A stretch of 64,000 nt of DNA from Bordetella parapertussis (GTDB taxonomy: Bacteria; Pseudomonadota; Gammaproteobacteria; Burkholderiales; Burkholderiaceae_A), in NCBI GenBank assembly GCA_945877235.1, contig CAMCRF010000007.1, positions 41,207 to 105,206 on the forward strand, in the 5' to 3' direction. The notes beneath the pieces were generated by a model, which was not told the DNA's origin, searched no databases, and was given only the letters and a program-made list of their open reading frames with translations. The position numbers and the translations under genes are program-made. Position 1 is the stretch's first letter; each line of letters starts with the position of its first letter. Positions 53,115-60,494 of this stretch are shown one piece after another.

Positions 53115-54506
53115 GTGAGCTTAGTAGAAAACTGCCCCATAGACGAGCTCCAGGTGGGGGCATCCGCAACCATGTGCCGAACCCTCACTGCGCGCGATAT
53201 CGAAGCGTTCGCCGCGGTATCTTGGGACACCAACCCCGCCCATTTCGACCCCGTTGTCGCCGGCCAGTCTGTTTTGCACGGCGTGGTGGGACACGGGATG
53301 TGGACAGCCTCTCTCCTCTCAACACTGCTGGGTACGCGGCTCCCAGGGCCTGGGACAATCTATCTTGGGCAGACCCTCACGTTCCTCCGCCCGGTTCACA
53401 TCCAAGATACCGTGACGGCAACGGTCACGGTTCTGTCAGTGGACGTTGCGCATCAGACCGCGGTCCTGCGTTGCTCGGTGGTGAATCAGCGGGGGGAGCA
53501 GATCCTCGAGGGGGAGGCCAAAGTACTTGCCCCTAAGGAGAAGTTGCGCATTGAGATGCCAGAGGTGCCAACCTTTCAAGTTTTCGATCCGGCAAAGCGT
53601 CTCTCAGATCTGATCGAGACCGCTGCACATTTGGACCCGATTCGCTGCGCGGTGATCCATCCCTGTGATGAGGGGTCTCTTCAGGGAGCCTTGGACGCCG
53701 CGAAACAAGGCCTCATGGTTCCGGTTCTGGTGGGACCGCGTGCACGGATTGAGGCTACAGCATTGGCCCTTGGTGCGTCTCTCGCCGGTATTGAGGTGAT
53801 CCATGCCGAACATAGCCACGAGGCTGCTGAGCAGGGCGCGATGCTGGCTGGAGAGGGGAAGGTGGAGGCCATCATGAAGGGCAGTTTGCATACAGATGAG
53901 CTAATGCATGCCGTGCTTGCCCAAAAAAGCCTTCGCACCAAGCGCAGGCTGAGTCACGTGTTTCGATTTGATGTGCCGCTGTATTCCAAGCCGATCATGA
54001 TTACCGATGCGGCACTCAACATCTCCCCCACGCTTATGGAGAAGCGCGACATCGTTCAGAACGCGATTGACCTGGCCATCTTGATGGGCTGCGAGCACCC
54101 CCGTGTGGCCATTCTGTCGGCCTTGGAAACGGTGAACCCCAGCATTCCCTCAACGATCGACGCTGCAGCGCTGTGCAAGATGGCGGATCGCGGGCAGATA
54201 AGTGGTGGCGTGCTCGATGGCCCACTCGCCTTTGACAATGCAGTCTCGCCTGAGGCGCTTCGGATCAAGGCGATCCGTTCTGCTGTGGCGGGTCAGGCTG
54301 ACGTCCTGATGGTGCCCGACCTCGAGAGCGGAAACATGCTCAGCAAACAACTCGAATACCTGGCGGGCGCGTCTGGGGCGGGGGTTGTGCTCGGCGCTCG
54401 TGTTCCGATTGCATTGACCAGTCGCGCCGATGGCCCGCGTGCACGGGCTGCCTCGGCGCTTCTCGTCAAGCGGATTGCGCACCATTACCGCCAAAATCCT
54501 CCCTAA
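53115..54506 (+). CDS. Bifunctional MaoC-like hydratase / phosphate acyltransferase
   Basis: Fusion of a hot-dog MaoC domain (about 5-140; AAVSWDTNPAHFDP is the hydratase motif) with a phosphate acetyl/butyryltransferase domain (about 165-460; MKGSLHTDELM, ISGGVLDGPLAFDNA and VPDLESGNML). It probably converts an acyl-CoA to acyl phosphate after hydration. I prefer the GTG at 53115, which has AAGGGA nine bases upstream and gives the usual family opening; an ATG at 53079 would add twelve residues. The acetate kinase gene that often follows this fusion is absent here. Confidence 0.9.
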   Translation: MSLVENCPIDELQVGASATMCRTLTARDIEAFAAVSWDTNPAHFDPVVAGQSVLHGVVGHGMWTASLLSTLLGTRLPGPGTIYLGQTLTFLRPVHIQDTVTATVTVLSVDVAHQTAVLRCSVVNQRGEQILEGEAKVLAPKEKLRIEMPEVPTFQVFDPAKRLSDLIETAAHLDPIRCAVIHPCDEGSLQGALDAAKQGLMVPVLVGPRARIEATALALGASLAGIEVIHAEHSHEAAEQGAMLAGEGKVEAIMKGSLHTDELMHAVLAQKSLRTKRRLSHVFRFDVPLYSKPIMITDAALNISPTLMEKRDIVQNAIDLAILMGCEHPRVAILSALETVNPSIPSTIDAAALCKMADRGQISGGVLDGPLAFDNAVSPEALRIKAIRSAVAGQADVLMVPDLESGNMLSKQLEYLAGASGAGVVLGARVPIALTSRADGPRARAASALLVKRIAHHYRQNPP

Positions 54507-54515
54507 AGAGGTCAA

Positions 54516-54564
54516 TCTCGAGACTTTGCTTGCATTCTTGAAGTGAATGCGAGCAAAATCGAGA
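54516..54564. other. Long inverted repeat before the ParA-like gene
   Basis: TCTCGA, a 3-base bulge, TTTGCTTGCATTC, a 7-base loop (TTGAAGT), GAATGCGAGCAAA, a 1-base bulge, TCGAGA. The inner arm pairs at 13 positions with one G-T wobble and the outer arm at six. It starts 10 bases after the MaoC-PTA stop and ends 26 before the ParA start. No T-run follows, so it is not a plain terminator. Confidence 0.6.
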
Positions 54565-54590
54565 AAGGATATTGAAAAACAAGGAATTTG

Positions 54591-55511
54591 GTGGCGCAGT
54601 CTCCGCTCAAAATCATTTTGGTGAGTCAGAAGGGAGGGGTTGGCAAGAGCTCTATTGCTGCCAATCTCGCCGCATGGTTTTCCGCCAAGCGCGCAAAACA
54701 GACCTGCCTGCTCGACTTTGATCCCCACGGTTCCTCGAGTACCTGGGTAAGCGATGCGCGCCCGATTGGGCTCGATGCCCGCCACCATCCCCTAGACGAG
54801 TCGGGCGCACGGCGCTGGCTCTTGGCAGCGCGCACTGCGTTACGGTACGCCTCAGAGGCAAATGAGGTGGTTGTCGCCGATCTCACCTGGACGGCCCAGG
54901 TCGATCCCGAGTTCCTGATGAGCTTCGACCTGGTCTTGGTTCCCTCTGGCGTCTCCGAAATAGAGCTTGCCGCCACAACAGGGTTTATTGAGCGCTATCG
55001 CTGGGTGTTTAGTCCGGCGGACCGAACGATCCTGCCGCCAACCTTGGTGGTCTGCCCCTCTCGGATTCGACAAGAGCAAATCCTGGCACACGATTTCTCC
55101 GGAGCCGCTTTCTCAGTTCCGTTCGTGCTGGCTCCTCCCGTGTTTGATGAGCCCCTCATGCGCACGCTCTTTCGGAAAGACTTCTTGCCCTGTCACGAAG
55201 GACCGGAGGCACAGCCTTTCCTGCGGTTCGCAGAGGGTGTTGCCACAGCGGCTGCCGTGCATCTTGCGCGGATTGAACAGCGTCCAGCAGCCAAACCGGT
55301 GTCCAAACCCATTTCCGGTTACAACAGCGTGTTGTCGCGGTATGTTGCGGAGCGTGCTAAGGAGAAGCAGGACAAGCCCGCAGACAGAACGCTGCGTCCG
55401 GTGGTTGCGTCTACCGCACCCAAGCCAGCGTCCTCCAGTTCCCTGGGCTTATTGAGTCGTTTTTTGAGCAAGACCGCCGACCCGGTGCAAGCCGGCGGTG
55501 ACAAACGCTAG
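54591..55511 (+). CDS. ParA/MinD-like P-loop ATPase with long C-terminal tail
   Basis: Deviant Walker A SQKGGVGKSS (about 12-21) with the signature lysine, and the Walker A' aspartate region LLDFDPHGSSSTWV (about 44-57). The core is followed by a Lys/Pro/Ala/Ser-rich tail (about 225-306) that contains SLGLLSRFLSK, a short amphipathic stretch reminiscent of MinD membrane-targeting helices. The GTG at 54591 has AAGGA upstream; a TTG one codon earlier is less well placed. No parB, minC or minE is adjacent. It may position an envelope structure, but no specific role can be assigned. Its stop shares CTAG with the convergent pepN stop. Confidence 0.82.
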   Translation: MAQSPLKIILVSQKGGVGKSSIAANLAAWFSAKRAKQTCLLDFDPHGSSSTWVSDARPIGLDARHHPLDESGARRWLLAARTALRYASEANEVVVADLTWTAQVDPEFLMSFDLVLVPSGVSEIELAATTGFIERYRWVFSPADRTILPPTLVVCPSRIRQEQILAHDFSGAAFSVPFVLAPPVFDEPLMRTLFRKDFLPCHEGPEAQPFLRFAEGVATAAAVHLARIEQRPAAKPVSKPISGYNSVLSRYVAERAKEKQDKPADRTLRPVVASTAPKPASSSSLGLLSRFLSKTADPVQAGGDKR

Positions 55512-58222
55512 GCTTTTGACTCCGCGCTAACCTGAAGCAGTCGACCGCAGACTTCAGAGAGGTCTGTGGACAGGCTGGGTTGCGACTTGAGGCGCTCGAT
55601 CGCAAGCTGCATTTGGGTTCGGATTGGGGGAGCGTAAGCCTGCCAACGGTCCAGCGAGCGTGCAAGACGAGCCGCGAGCGAGCTGTTTCGGGCATCGAGC
55701 TCCGCGAGCGTATCGGCCCAAAGCGCGTAACCCTGACCATCCTCTCGATGAAAGCCAACGGGGCATTGTCGAAAGTACACCCCCAGAACGGACAACACGC
55801 GATTCGGATTCCCCGGATCAAAACGAGAGTCCTTGAGCAGTCCTCGCACTCGCTCCAAGACTGTCAGGCCTGCGGGGTCACGAAATCCGATGGAGTAGAC
55901 CTGCACTGCAAACCACTTGTCCATCGCCAATGCGTTGCCCGCGTATTTGTCTGCGAACTCGTCGAGTGCGAGCAGTGCTTGCTGCCCGCCAATTCGGCAG
56001 AGCAGGCCGAGTAGCGCCATGCGGCTGGTGATGTTGTTCGCCATGCGAAAGCGTGCGAGGAGTTGGTCCGCACGCGCCTCATGGGGGAGGATTTGGGTGA
56101 GCGCTGACTGAGCAAGGTGCTGGATCGATCGTCTCGCGACATCGAGTGGGCTGGGCTCATAGGCTGGGGCAGCCTGATCCAAGGTGCGATCGAGCAACAG
56201 GAAGCGATCTTGTGAGGCCTCGGCGATCGCGTTCTGCATGCGTTCAACGGCCTGGTGGATGCGCAGTGGGTCGATGGGTTGGGCACGAGCCGCCCAGGCT
56301 TCGGCTACAACGGACTCTGATGGCAAGCTCAGGGCTGCGGCTTTGAACGCGTCACTTGCATGGGGGTCGTCCCAGACTGCTTGAAGTGCAGTCACTGCAT
56401 GTGCGCGCTGCACATCGGATCCGATGTGTGCAGCGTGAGGGAGCAGGGCCTCAAGAATCAGCCGCTGGCATGCTTCCCAGCGATTGAAAGGATCGGTGTC
56501 GAACCGGGCAAGGCACTGGAGTGCCTCAACGCTTTGATTGGCCTCTAGGTGAACCGGGGAGGAGAAGCCGCGCAGGAGCGAACATACGGGTGCAGCGTGC
56601 CCCCGGTAAGCAGGGAGCTGAAACCTGAACGTGGCACTGGCCTCTTGAAGCAAGAGCGTGTTGGGGAGCTGCGGGTCGCTCCAGGGGTGACCGTCTTGAC
56701 CGATCAACCCGAAGCCAACGGGAATCATGAGTGGCTGCGTCTGATCCTGATTTCGCGGGTCGAGGGTCTGGGTGAGCACGACCTCTAGCTCGGCTGCATC
56801 TGCGTGCCACTGACTTGAGACACTCAGGCGAGGTGTGCCCAGCGTGGAGTACCAGCGCATGAAAGGCTCAAACCAGTCCGAGTGGTCATTGGCATCGAGA
56901 ATAGATGAGACAAAGTCCTCACAGCTTGCAGCCTCCCCGTCGTGGCGTTGGAAGTAAAGATCCATACCCTTTCGAAATCCGTCGACACCGAAGAGCGTTT
57001 GAAGCTGGCGAATGACCTCGGCGCCCTTCTCATAAATGGTGGCCGTGTAGAAATTCCGAATCTCTTGGTATGCGGCGGGGCGAATGGGATGCGCCATCGG
57101 ACCGGCATCCTCTGGGAACTGCAGGGCACGAAGCGTGCGCACGTCATCGATGCGTTTGACTGCTCGGGCGCTCGCGGCCTGTTGCTCTGAGAGCCCCGAT
57201 GAGAGCATGTCTGCGGTGAACTCTTGATCTCTAAAAACCGTCAGTCCCTCCTTGAGGGTGAGCTGAAACCAGTCCCGGCAGGTAATACGATTGCCAGTCC
57301 AGTTGTGAAAGTATTCGTGCCCAATTACAGCCTCGATTAATTCGTAATCGCGGTCCGTTGCGGTGTCGGCGTCTGCAAGGACAAAGCGGGTATTAAAGAG
57401 ATTGAGCCCCTTGTTCTCCATAGCACCCGAGTTAAAGTCCGGTACCGCGACAATCATGAATCGCTCTAGATCCAGCGCAAGACCAAAACGATGCTCATCC
57501 CAGGCCACAGCACGCTCAAGGCATGCCAGGGCGTGGGTAGCCTTTCCAATGTCTTGTGGCTTGGTGTACACCTGCAGGAGTTTCTCCTCCCCAGATTGGA
57601 CTTGAATCGTCTTCTCGATTTTCGTCAGATCTGCAGCAACGAGCGCAAACAAATAGGATGGCTTCGGGAATGGGTCATGCCAGACCGCGCGCCGAATACC
57701 CTGCTCGACTGTCTCCTCCATTAGGTTTCCGTTGGAGAGCAACACGGGAAATTGATCCGCTGGAGCCTTGAGCGTTACCGTGTAAACGGCAAGCACATCT
57801 GGGCGATCGAGGAAGTAAGCGATTCTGCGAAAGCCCTCTGATTCGCACTGGGTGTAGAGGCCGCTGCCGCTCGCGTAAAGTCCCATGAGTTGGGTGTTTC
57901 GGCTTGGGTGTATGCGCGTTTGAATGCGCAGGCGCCCATGGCTTGCATGATGAAGCTCGAAATAGTCCGCACCCACAGAATAAGCCGAGGGTTCAAGGTG
58001 CTGGTCATCCAACCATGCGTCCACGAACTCGAGTTCATCGCCGCAGAGGCGAAGCGGCAGTCCTGATCCACGTGCCGGGTTTGAGCGAAACCCAAACTCA
58101 CAGCTGACCAGCGTAATCTCGAGCGCCAAGTCGAACTCGAGGTTAACCCACTCGATCGTATGTGAGGGGGGGAGGTAGTCCTCGCGTCGCGTGAGGGTTG
58201 GGGCGACTGCTGCGTCTTTCAT
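55508..58222 (-). CDS. pepN: Aminopeptidase N
   Basis: M1 zinc aminopeptidase of the E. coli PepN type. Substrate motif GAMENKGLNLFN (about 264-275), zinc motif HEYFHNWTGNRITC (about 300-313) with the downstream glutamate, and a long C-terminal helical domain. Length 904 is near the family norm. Its ATG overlaps the stop of the preceding 95-residue orphan as ATGA, so it is translationally coupled to the kinase/motor operon upstream, an unusual place for this housekeeping enzyme. No Shine-Dalgarno evaluation is decisive because of the overlap. Confidence 0.96.
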   Translation of the reverse strand: MKDAAVAPTLTRREDYLPPSHTIEWVNLEFDLALEITLVSCEFGFRSNPARGSGLPLRLCGDELEFVDAWLDDQHLEPSAYSVGADYFELHHASHGRLRIQTRIHPSRNTQLMGLYASGSGLYTQCESEGFRRIAYFLDRPDVLAVYTVTLKAPADQFPVLLSNGNLMEETVEQGIRRAVWHDPFPKPSYLFALVAADLTKIEKTIQVQSGEEKLLQVYTKPQDIGKATHALACLERAVAWDEHRFGLALDLERFMIVAVPDFNSGAMENKGLNLFNTRFVLADADTATDRDYELIEAVIGHEYFHNWTGNRITCRDWFQLTLKEGLTVFRDQEFTADMLSSGLSEQQAASARAVKRIDDVRTLRALQFPEDAGPMAHPIRPAAYQEIRNFYTATIYEKGAEVIRQLQTLFGVDGFRKGMDLYFQRHDGEAASCEDFVSSILDANDHSDWFEPFMRWYSTLGTPRLSVSSQWHADAAELEVVLTQTLDPRNQDQTQPLMIPVGFGLIGQDGHPWSDPQLPNTLLLQEASATFRFQLPAYRGHAAPVCSLLRGFSSPVHLEANQSVEALQCLARFDTDPFNRWEACQRLILEALLPHAAHIGSDVQRAHAVTALQAVWDDPHASDAFKAAALSLPSESVVAEAWAARAQPIDPLRIHQAVERMQNAIAEASQDRFLLLDRTLDQAAPAYEPSPLDVARRSIQHLAQSALTQILPHEARADQLLARFRMANNITSRMALLGLLCRIGGQQALLALDEFADKYAGNALAMDKWFAVQVYSIGFRDPAGLTVLERVRGLLKDSRFDPGNPNRVLSVLGVYFRQCPVGFHREDGQGYALWADTLAELDARNSSLAARLARSLDRWQAYAPPIRTQMQLAIERLKSQPSLSTDLSEVCGRLLQVSAESKA

Positions 58223-58506
58223 TGTGAGGGCTCTTTGTCTGGAATTGGCGTAAGAATGCGACTCCCAGCGTTGCGTGCGTACTGAGAGGGAAGGTTGGGT
58301 GACGTGGCCCGTGCCCCCACACCACTGGGCGCCGCGGATCCAGGCTTGGCCGTGATGGGGGTTTGTGCAGGGCGCCCCAACGCCAGAACCGCCTCGGGGT
58401 TGAGCAGTCGTGCGCGTGCCCGTGAGGGAACATTCACAATCTGCGCGCCCATATCAGCACGGAGTTGATTGAGGAGAGGATCACCGGAAAAGTCGGGGAG
58501 CTTCAT
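58219..58506 (-). CDS. 95-residue orphan protein of the kinase/motor operon
   Basis: Not recognised. The N-terminus MKLPDFSGDPLLNQLRADMG could form a short amphipathic helix; the rest is rich in Pro, Ala, Arg and Ser and probably disordered. There is no signal peptide or membrane segment. It overlaps both neighbours by four bases (ATGA at 58503-58506 with the ZorB-like gene and at 58219-58222 with pepN), which strongly supports translation. By position it may be a cytosolic partner of the ZorA/ZorB-like pair. Confidence 0.7.
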   Translation of the reverse strand: MKLPDFSGDPLLNQLRADMGAQIVNVPSRARARLLNPEAVLALGRPAQTPITAKPGSAAPSGVGARATSPNLPSQYARNAGSRILTPIPDKEPSQ

Positions 58507-59210
58507 TGGGCGGACGCTTGCGTGGCAATGGCCTGGGCCATTTTTGCGAGTCTTTCCTCGGCGTTGGTCACAATCCGAAATTCAACCCGCTGGGAGGCCT
58601 GATCATCGATGTCTCCGGAGACCAGGATCGGTTTGGAAGACGACAACCCATTCGCAGTGACGCGCTCTCGAACCCAGTTGAGGTGGGCCTGAGTCTGTGG
58701 GCTGCGCAACAGGTACTCGAGTGTCGACCGGGTTCTGGCCTGCGAGAGGGTCATGTTGCGAAGGTAGGCGTCTATGGGTGAGGTTGCCGTGGTCCAGAAC
58801 TGAGACGTGTGGCCTTCGATACGAATCTCTTTAATGGCTCCCTTGTAGGGCTCTTGGGTCAGAATAGCCAGATATCTGGGAAAGAACTGATCGAGTATGT
58901 TCTGAAAGGCTGGCCGCAGTTTGTCGGACCCGGTTGCGAAGAGCACGTCTGGATTTCTGAACCGAATGGTCATATCTCCCAGAAGCTCTGCATCCCACTC
59001 TTTGAAGTTTTCGGCAAACTCCGCCTGAAGTGCACGCTGAAGATCGTTCTTGGTGACCTCATATTCGCGAACCACCAGTGTGGTGGTCTGCTCCACGCGC
59101 AGCATGTAGAGGGCCGCGAGCAGCATGAACACCATCATGAGGCCCATCATCAGGTCACTCAATGGAATCCAATGACTGTTGCCGGACTCTATGTTTCGGT
59201 GCGAGCGCAT
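58503..59210 (-). CDS. ZorB/MotB-like subunit with OmpA domain
   Basis: 235 residues. A short cytosolic N-terminus leads into one transmembrane helix beginning WIPLSDLMMGLMMVFMLLAA; Asp19 is at the place of the proton-carrying aspartate of MotB and ZorB. A linker (about 35-85) leads to an OmpA-like peptidoglycan-binding domain (about 85-225) with IRIEGHTSQFW and a closing RVEFRIVTN. The PLSDLMMGLM pattern is closer to ZorB than to flagellar MotB, which usually has the sequence around a Y-x-D motif. It follows the ZorA-like gene by 12 bases and is expected to anchor that channel to the cell wall. Confidence 0.82.
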   Translation of the reverse strand: MRSHRNIESGNSHWIPLSDLMMGLMMVFMLLAALYMLRVEQTTTLVVREYEVTKNDLQRALQAEFAENFKEWDAELLGDMTIRFRNPDVLFATGSDKLRPAFQNILDQFFPRYLAILTQEPYKGAIKEIRIEGHTSQFWTTATSPIDAYLRNMTLSQARTRSTLEYLLRSPQTQAHLNWVRERVTANGLSSSKPILVSGDIDDQASQRVEFRIVTNAEERLAKMAQAIATQASAQ

Positions 59211-59222
59211 GGTTCTGGACGG

Positions 59223-60491
59223 CTAGATCCGCTTGCTGCTCTCAACGAGCTCTCTGAGCCGCTGCGTGAGCGGTGTGTAGTCCTCGACGAAGCGATTTGA
59301 GAGTGCCGCCAGTTGACCCGCGAGCGATTGCAGTGCGGTCTCGAGCTCTCTCTGGAGGGCGACATCAAGCGCCAAAACAGATTGCTTCACGATCTGGCTC
59401 TGTGCCTGGAGCTCCTGTTTGAAGAGAGACTGGTGCTCGGAGAGCTGGTCGAGCATTTGACGGTGTGCCTGCAATTGGGCAGCCTCTAAGGACTGAGCCA
59501 GTGCGTCAGCAGCGCGAGTCATTGCGGACTGAACACGCGCCAGTTGCTGTTCAGTGGACTGTGCGGTTCCAGACACCAGCTGACGCATCTCTCGGTGACT
59601 CTCAAGCATGCGGTCTGCAATGTCGCGCGTGACCTTTGTCATCCCGGATGAAACCTCGGTCAGCATCTCCTCTGCTTTGGCCGAGAAGGTCGGTGTGACG
59701 TCTCTGAGCGTCTCGAGGAGCCTTGCGAGCGCTTCCTCTTGAGCAAAAAGACGCTCGCGGGTATGGGTGAGTTGGGTGATCTCTGCCTCGAGTGCATGCG
59801 CGGTCTGCGCAAAGTGCCCAGCGCTTTGCGCCATGCTGGAGAGCGAAGCTCCGGCCTGCTCGAGTGCTTGTTGCGATTTTTGCTGTTCAACCTGGAGTTG
59901 CTCGAGTGTTTCTCGATATTGCTGCTGCCAGGTTACGAGCTTTTCCACGGCCGCATTGAGTTGTTTGAAGTTTTCACCAAACTGCTCAGTCAGTTGTTGG
60001 TTGAAATCGCGCACTACCTCCCTGAGGGCGTCTACAACGGCTTTTTGGTTGTTCTCCACCATGTGTTGGGAGAAGTCTTGGAAGGCGGAGATCAGCCGAC
60101 TCTGATCCTCGGCCTGACGACGGTCCATACGCTCGATGGCACGCACCACATCAACAACCTCAGCCTCTTGTCCAGCATCTGACTCAGGCTCGGTGATGGA
60201 GCGAAACCGTTGGGCAAACCGCAGTGTGAGGGCCCCCAGGACGCCTGCGAGGGACGCCCAGAACGCCGTTCGTATACCGCCCAGCAGGCTTGGAACGCTC
60301 TGCTGAATGTTGTTCGGATCGAAGCTAAAGAGCGCGATGGTGATGCCCGTGAAGCAGCCCAGAATGCCCATGGTGGTGAGGACCTCCGGGCCATGGCTGA
60401 CGCTAAACCGGTCAAATCGAATATGAAAGTAGATCGTTGTCGCTGCAATGGCTGCAATAAAGCCGATCTCGAGAAGCGTTGTGACGTTCAT
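59223..60491 (-). CDS. ZorA/MotA/ExbB-like channel subunit with coiled-coil tail
   Basis: 422 residues. Three predicted membrane helices: about 6-24, 38-58 (VLTTMGILGCFTGITIALFSF) and 68-92 (SLLGGIRTAFWASLAGVLGA). These match the proton-channel core of ZorA and TolQ-type proteins. After about residue 100 the chain is almost entirely Gln/Glu/Ala/Leu-rich with heptad spacing, a cytosolic coiled coil of some 300 residues, as in ZorA and unlike MotA or TolQ. It follows the kinase gene by three bases and precedes the ZorB-like gene. Tail target unknown. Confidence 0.82.
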   Translation of the reverse strand: MNVTTLLEIGFIAAIAATTIYFHIRFDRFSVSHGPEVLTTMGILGCFTGITIALFSFDPNNIQQSVPSLLGGIRTAFWASLAGVLGALTLRFAQRFRSITEPESDAGQEAEVVDVVRAIERMDRRQAEDQSRLISAFQDFSQHMVENNQKAVVDALREVVRDFNQQLTEQFGENFKQLNAAVEKLVTWQQQYRETLEQLQVEQQKSQQALEQAGASLSSMAQSAGHFAQTAHALEAEITQLTHTRERLFAQEEALARLLETLRDVTPTFSAKAEEMLTEVSSGMTKVTRDIADRMLESHREMRQLVSGTAQSTEQQLARVQSAMTRAADALAQSLEAAQLQAHRQMLDQLSEHQSLFKQELQAQSQIVKQSVLALDVALQRELETALQSLAGQLAALSNRFVEDYTPLTQRLRELVESSKRI

Positions 60492-60494
60492 GGG

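Noticed and set aside
55473..55499. GC-rich 7-bp hairpin inside the 3' end of the ParA-like gene
   Set aside because: Within coding sequence and followed by only a short TTTT after the stop; not convincing as a terminator.
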